From Euonymus europaeus (lineage: Eukaryota; Streptophyta; Magnoliopsida; Celastrales; Celastraceae), in contig OY756968.1 of assembly GCA_963580455.1 (NCBI GenBank), forward strand, positions 10,257,929 to 10,321,928: DNA of 64,000 nt, given 5' to 3'. Under the pieces are notes generated by a model. That model saw only the letters and a list, made by a program, of their open reading frames with translations, made no database searches and was not told the origin of the DNA. The translations under genes and the position numbers were made by a program. Shown here one piece after another: positions 60,524 to 64,000 of this stretch. How positions within the stretch are numbered: position 1 is the first letter of the stretch; every line of letters begins with the position of its first letter.

Positions 60524-63500
60524 AAAAGCTCCTCGATTGAGAGAGTTGTGCGATTCCGAACCACCAAAGTTGATAGATTTACACTTGTGATTGTTTTCTT
60601 ATGTCCAAATTTATTAGTATTCTCCTAGTTCATTGTTTTGTTGACAAAATACCCACTTTCATTCACAGAAGGACAAAACCGTTAAAAACTCATCCATTGA
60701 GAGAGTTGAGCAATTTCGAACAATCAAACTTGATCGATGTGCACTTTTTTTGTAATTTAATGACAAATTTTACAAGTATAGGCTCCGTAGATTGTTTCAT
60801 TGCAAAAAGACCAACTATCGTTCCCAAATGGGCAAAACCATTAAAATCTTCTCCATAGAGCGAGTTGAGCAATTTCGAACTATCAAATTTGATAGATGTG
60901 CACATTTTTTTGTAATTTCATGTGAAATTTTATGAGAATACGCTCTGTAGATTGTTTCGTTGCCAAAACACCAACTCTCATTCTTAAATGAGAAAAACCG
61001 ATAAAAGCTCCTCCATTGAGAGAGTTGAGCAATTCTGAACCATCAAAGTGGATAGGTGTACACTTTTGATTGTTTTTTTATGTCCAAATTTACCAGTATT
61101 CATCACATATATTGTTTCGTTGCTAAAAGACCCACTTTTGTTCTCAAAAGGATAAAATCATTAAAAGCTCCTTCATTGACAGAGTTGAAAAGTTTTGAAA
61201 TATAAAAGTTGATATGTGTACAACTTTATTATTGTTTTATGTCCAAATTTACTAGTATTCGCCTCGTAGATTGTTTTGTTGCCAAAAGGACCCATTTTCG
61301 TTCCAAAAATGACAAAACCGTTAAAAGCTCTTCGATTGAGAGAGTTGAGCGATTCCGAACCATCAAAGTTGATAGATTTACACTTTTGATTGTTCTCTTA
61401 TGTCCAAATTTATTAGTATTCTCCTAGTTCATTGTTTGGTTGACAAAAGACCCACTTTCATTCCCAAAAGGACAAAACAGTTAAAAGCTCGTCGATTGAG
61501 AGAGTTGAGTAATTTCGAACAATCAAACTTGATCGATGTGCACTTTTTATTGTAATTTAATGTGAAATTTTACAAGTATAGGATCCGAAAATTGTCTCAA
61601 TGCCAAAAGACCAACTATCGTTCCGAAATGGGCAAAACCATTAAAATCCTCCCCATAGAGAGAGTTGAGCAATTTCGAACTATCAAATTTGACCGATGTG
61701 CACATTTTATTGTAATTTTCTGTCAAATTTTATGTGTATAGGCTCCGTAGATTGTTTCATTGCCAAAACACCAAATCTCGTTCCCAAATTGAAAAAATCG
61801 ATAAAAGCTCCTCCATTGAGAGATTTGAGCAATTCCGAACCATCAAAGTGGATATGTGTACACTTTTGATTTTTGTTTTATGTCCAAATTTACTAATATT
61901 CACCTCGTATATTGTTTCCTTTCCTAATGACCCACTTTCGTTCCAAAACGGACAAAACCGTTAAAAGCTCCTCCATTGAGAGAGTTGAGCAATTCCGAAC
62001 CATCAAAGTTGAGAGATGTACACTTTTCATTGTTGTTTTATGTGTAAATATATTAGTATTCTCCTTCTTCATTGTTTGGTCAAAAGACCCACTTTCATTC
62101 CCAAAAGGTCGAAACCGTTAAAAGCTCATCCATTGATGGACTTGAGCAATTTCGAATAATCAAACTTGATCCCTGTGCACTTTGTTTTGTAATTTAATGT
62201 GTAATTTTACATGTATAGCCTCCGTAGATTGTTTCATTGCCAAAAGACCAACTATCAATCCCAAATGGGCAAGACCATTAAAAACTTTTCCATAAAGAGA
62301 GTTGAGCAATTTCGAACTATCAAATTTGATCGATGTGCACATTTTTTTGTAATTTTATGCGAAATTTTATGAGTATAGGCTCCGTAGATTGTTTCGTTGC
62401 CAAAACAACAAATCTCGTTATCAAATGGGAAAAACCGATAAAATCTCCTCCACTGAGAGAGTTGACAATTCCGAACCATCAAAGTGGATAGATGTACACT
62501 TTTATTGTTATTTTACGTCCAAATTTACTAGTATTTGCCTCATAGATTGTTTCGTTGCTGAAAGACCCACTTTCGTTCCAAAAATGAGAAAACCGTTAAA
62601 AGCTCCTCCATTGAGAGAGTTGAGCAATTTCAAATCATCAATGTTGATAGATGTACACTTTTGATTCTTGTCTTATCTCCAAATTTATTACTATTCTCCT
62701 CGTTCATTGTTTGGTTGATAAAAGACCCACTTTCATTCCCAAAAGGACAAAACCGTTAAAAGCTCATCCATTGAGAGAGTTGAGGAATTTTGAACAATCA
62801 AACTTGATCGATGTGCACTTTTTGTTGTAGTTTAATGTCAAATTTTACAAGTATAGGCTCCGTAAATTGTTTCATTGCCAAAAGAGCAACTATCATTCCG
62901 AAATGGGCAAAACCATTAAAATCCTCTCCATAGAGAGAGTTGAGCAATTTCAAACTATCAAATTTGACCGATGTGCAAATTTTATTGTAATTTTACGTCA
63001 TATTTTATGAGTATAGGCTCCGTAGATTGTTTCGTTGCCAATACACCAAATCTCGTTTCTAAATGGAAAAAAACGATAAAAGCTTCTCCATTGAGCGATT
63101 TGAGCAATTCTGAACCATCAAAGTGGATAGGTGTACACTTTTGATTGTTGTTTATGTCCAAATTTACTAGTATTCACCTCGTATATTGTTTCCTTTCCAA
63201 AAGACCCACTTTCATTCCAAAACAGACAAAACCGTTAAAAGCTCATCCACTGAGAGAGTTGAGCAATTCCGAACGATCAAAGTTGAGAGATGTACACTTT
63301 TCATTGTTGTTTTATGTCCAAATTTATTAGTAGTCTTCTCGTTCATTGTTTTGTTGGCAAAAGACCCACTTTCATTCCTAAAATGACAAAACCGTTAAAA
63401 GCTCATCTATTGAGAGAGTTGAGCAATTTCGATTAATCAAATTTTATCGACGTGCGCTTTTTTTTGTAATTTAATGTCAAATATTACAAGTATAGGCTCC

Positions 63501-64000
63501 GTAGATTGTTTCATTGACAAAAGACTAACTATCGTTCCCAAATGGTCAAAACTAGTAAAATCTTCTCCATAGAGAGAGTTGAGCAATTTTGAACTATCAA
63601 ATTTGATCGATGTGCACATTTTATTTTAATTTTTTGTCAAATTTTATGAGTATAGGCTCCGTAGATTGTTTTGTGGCCAAAACACCAAATCTCGTTCCGA
63701 AATGGAAAAAATCGATAAAAGCTCCTCCATGAGAGAGTTGGGCAATTTCTAACCATCAAAGTGGATAGGTGTACACTTTTGATTGTTGTTTTATGTCCAA
63801 ATTTACTAGTTTTCATCTCGTAAAATGTTTCGTTGCTAAAAGACCCACTTTTGTACTTTAAAGGACAAAATCATTAAAAGCTCCTCCATTGAGAGAGTTG
63901 AAAAGTTTCGAAATATCAAAGTTGATATGTGTGCAACTTTTAGTTGTTTTATGTCCAAATTTACTAGTATTCGCCTCGTAGATTATTTTGTTGCCAAAAG
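60524..64000. repeat. Satellite array, runs to the end of the window
   Basis: About 22 monomers in the same orientation. The first continues the monomer cut at 56628. Includes the 'cctcgtatattgtttcctttcc' variant at about 61905 and 63178. The array is still in progress at base 64000. Confidence 0.93.

Noticed and set aside
1..64000. CENP-B box-like motif in the satellite
   Set aside because: I looked for the TTCG....A..CGGG pattern in the monomers and did not find a convincing match.

Overview
This window looks like plant nuclear DNA, probably a eudicot, from a heterochromatic satellite block (centromeric, pericentromeric or subtelomeric; the sequence alone cannot decide). The evidence is tens of kilobases of one AT-rich tandem satellite with a monomer of about 160 bp, broken only by plant LTR retrotransposons with the usual features (tRNA-Met type primer site, polypurine tracts, TG...CA ends, 5-bp target duplications). 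I see no host protein gene, tRNA, rRNA, CRISPR or prokaryotic feature. The many short open frames in the satellite are a by-product of its sequence.

Layout: 1-32610 is uninterrupted satellite. Within it are recent higher-order amplifications with units of 1107 bp (3833-6735), 1267 bp (7694-11494, three copies), 1429 bp (13530-16387, two copies) and a different 1267-bp unit (21404-23937, two copies). 32611-47638 is the 3' part of a minus-strand Ty3/gypsy element: the end of pol, a spacer, a broken extra ORF of the plant Transposase_32 type, a polypurine tract and the 3' LTR. That extra ORF is split by a complete 10.7-kb Ty1/copia element (35801-46510) with identical-length 2384-bp LTRs, a 5-bp target duplication, and open gag and pol reading frames. 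It resembles the SIRE/Maximus lineage. 47639-50017 is satellite and includes a small inversion. 50018-52114 is a solo-LTR-like element. 52115-56628 is satellite. 56629-60523 is a copia-type solo LTR with a second solo-LTR-like element (56883-58917) nested inside; both keep perfect 5-bp target duplications. 60524-64000 is satellite.

The region reads as a history. A satellite has been reshaped repeatedly by unequal exchange; several exchange points are visible as hybrid or truncated monomers with short homology at the joint. Retroelements inserted in the right half, and most were later reduced to solo LTRs or fragments. The copia element is the only one that looks young and possibly competent. 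I did not find a convincing new gene system. The points most worth follow-up are the satellite family with its higher-order units, the unusual double stop at the copia gag-pol junction, and the inverted satellite segment near 49.2 kb.
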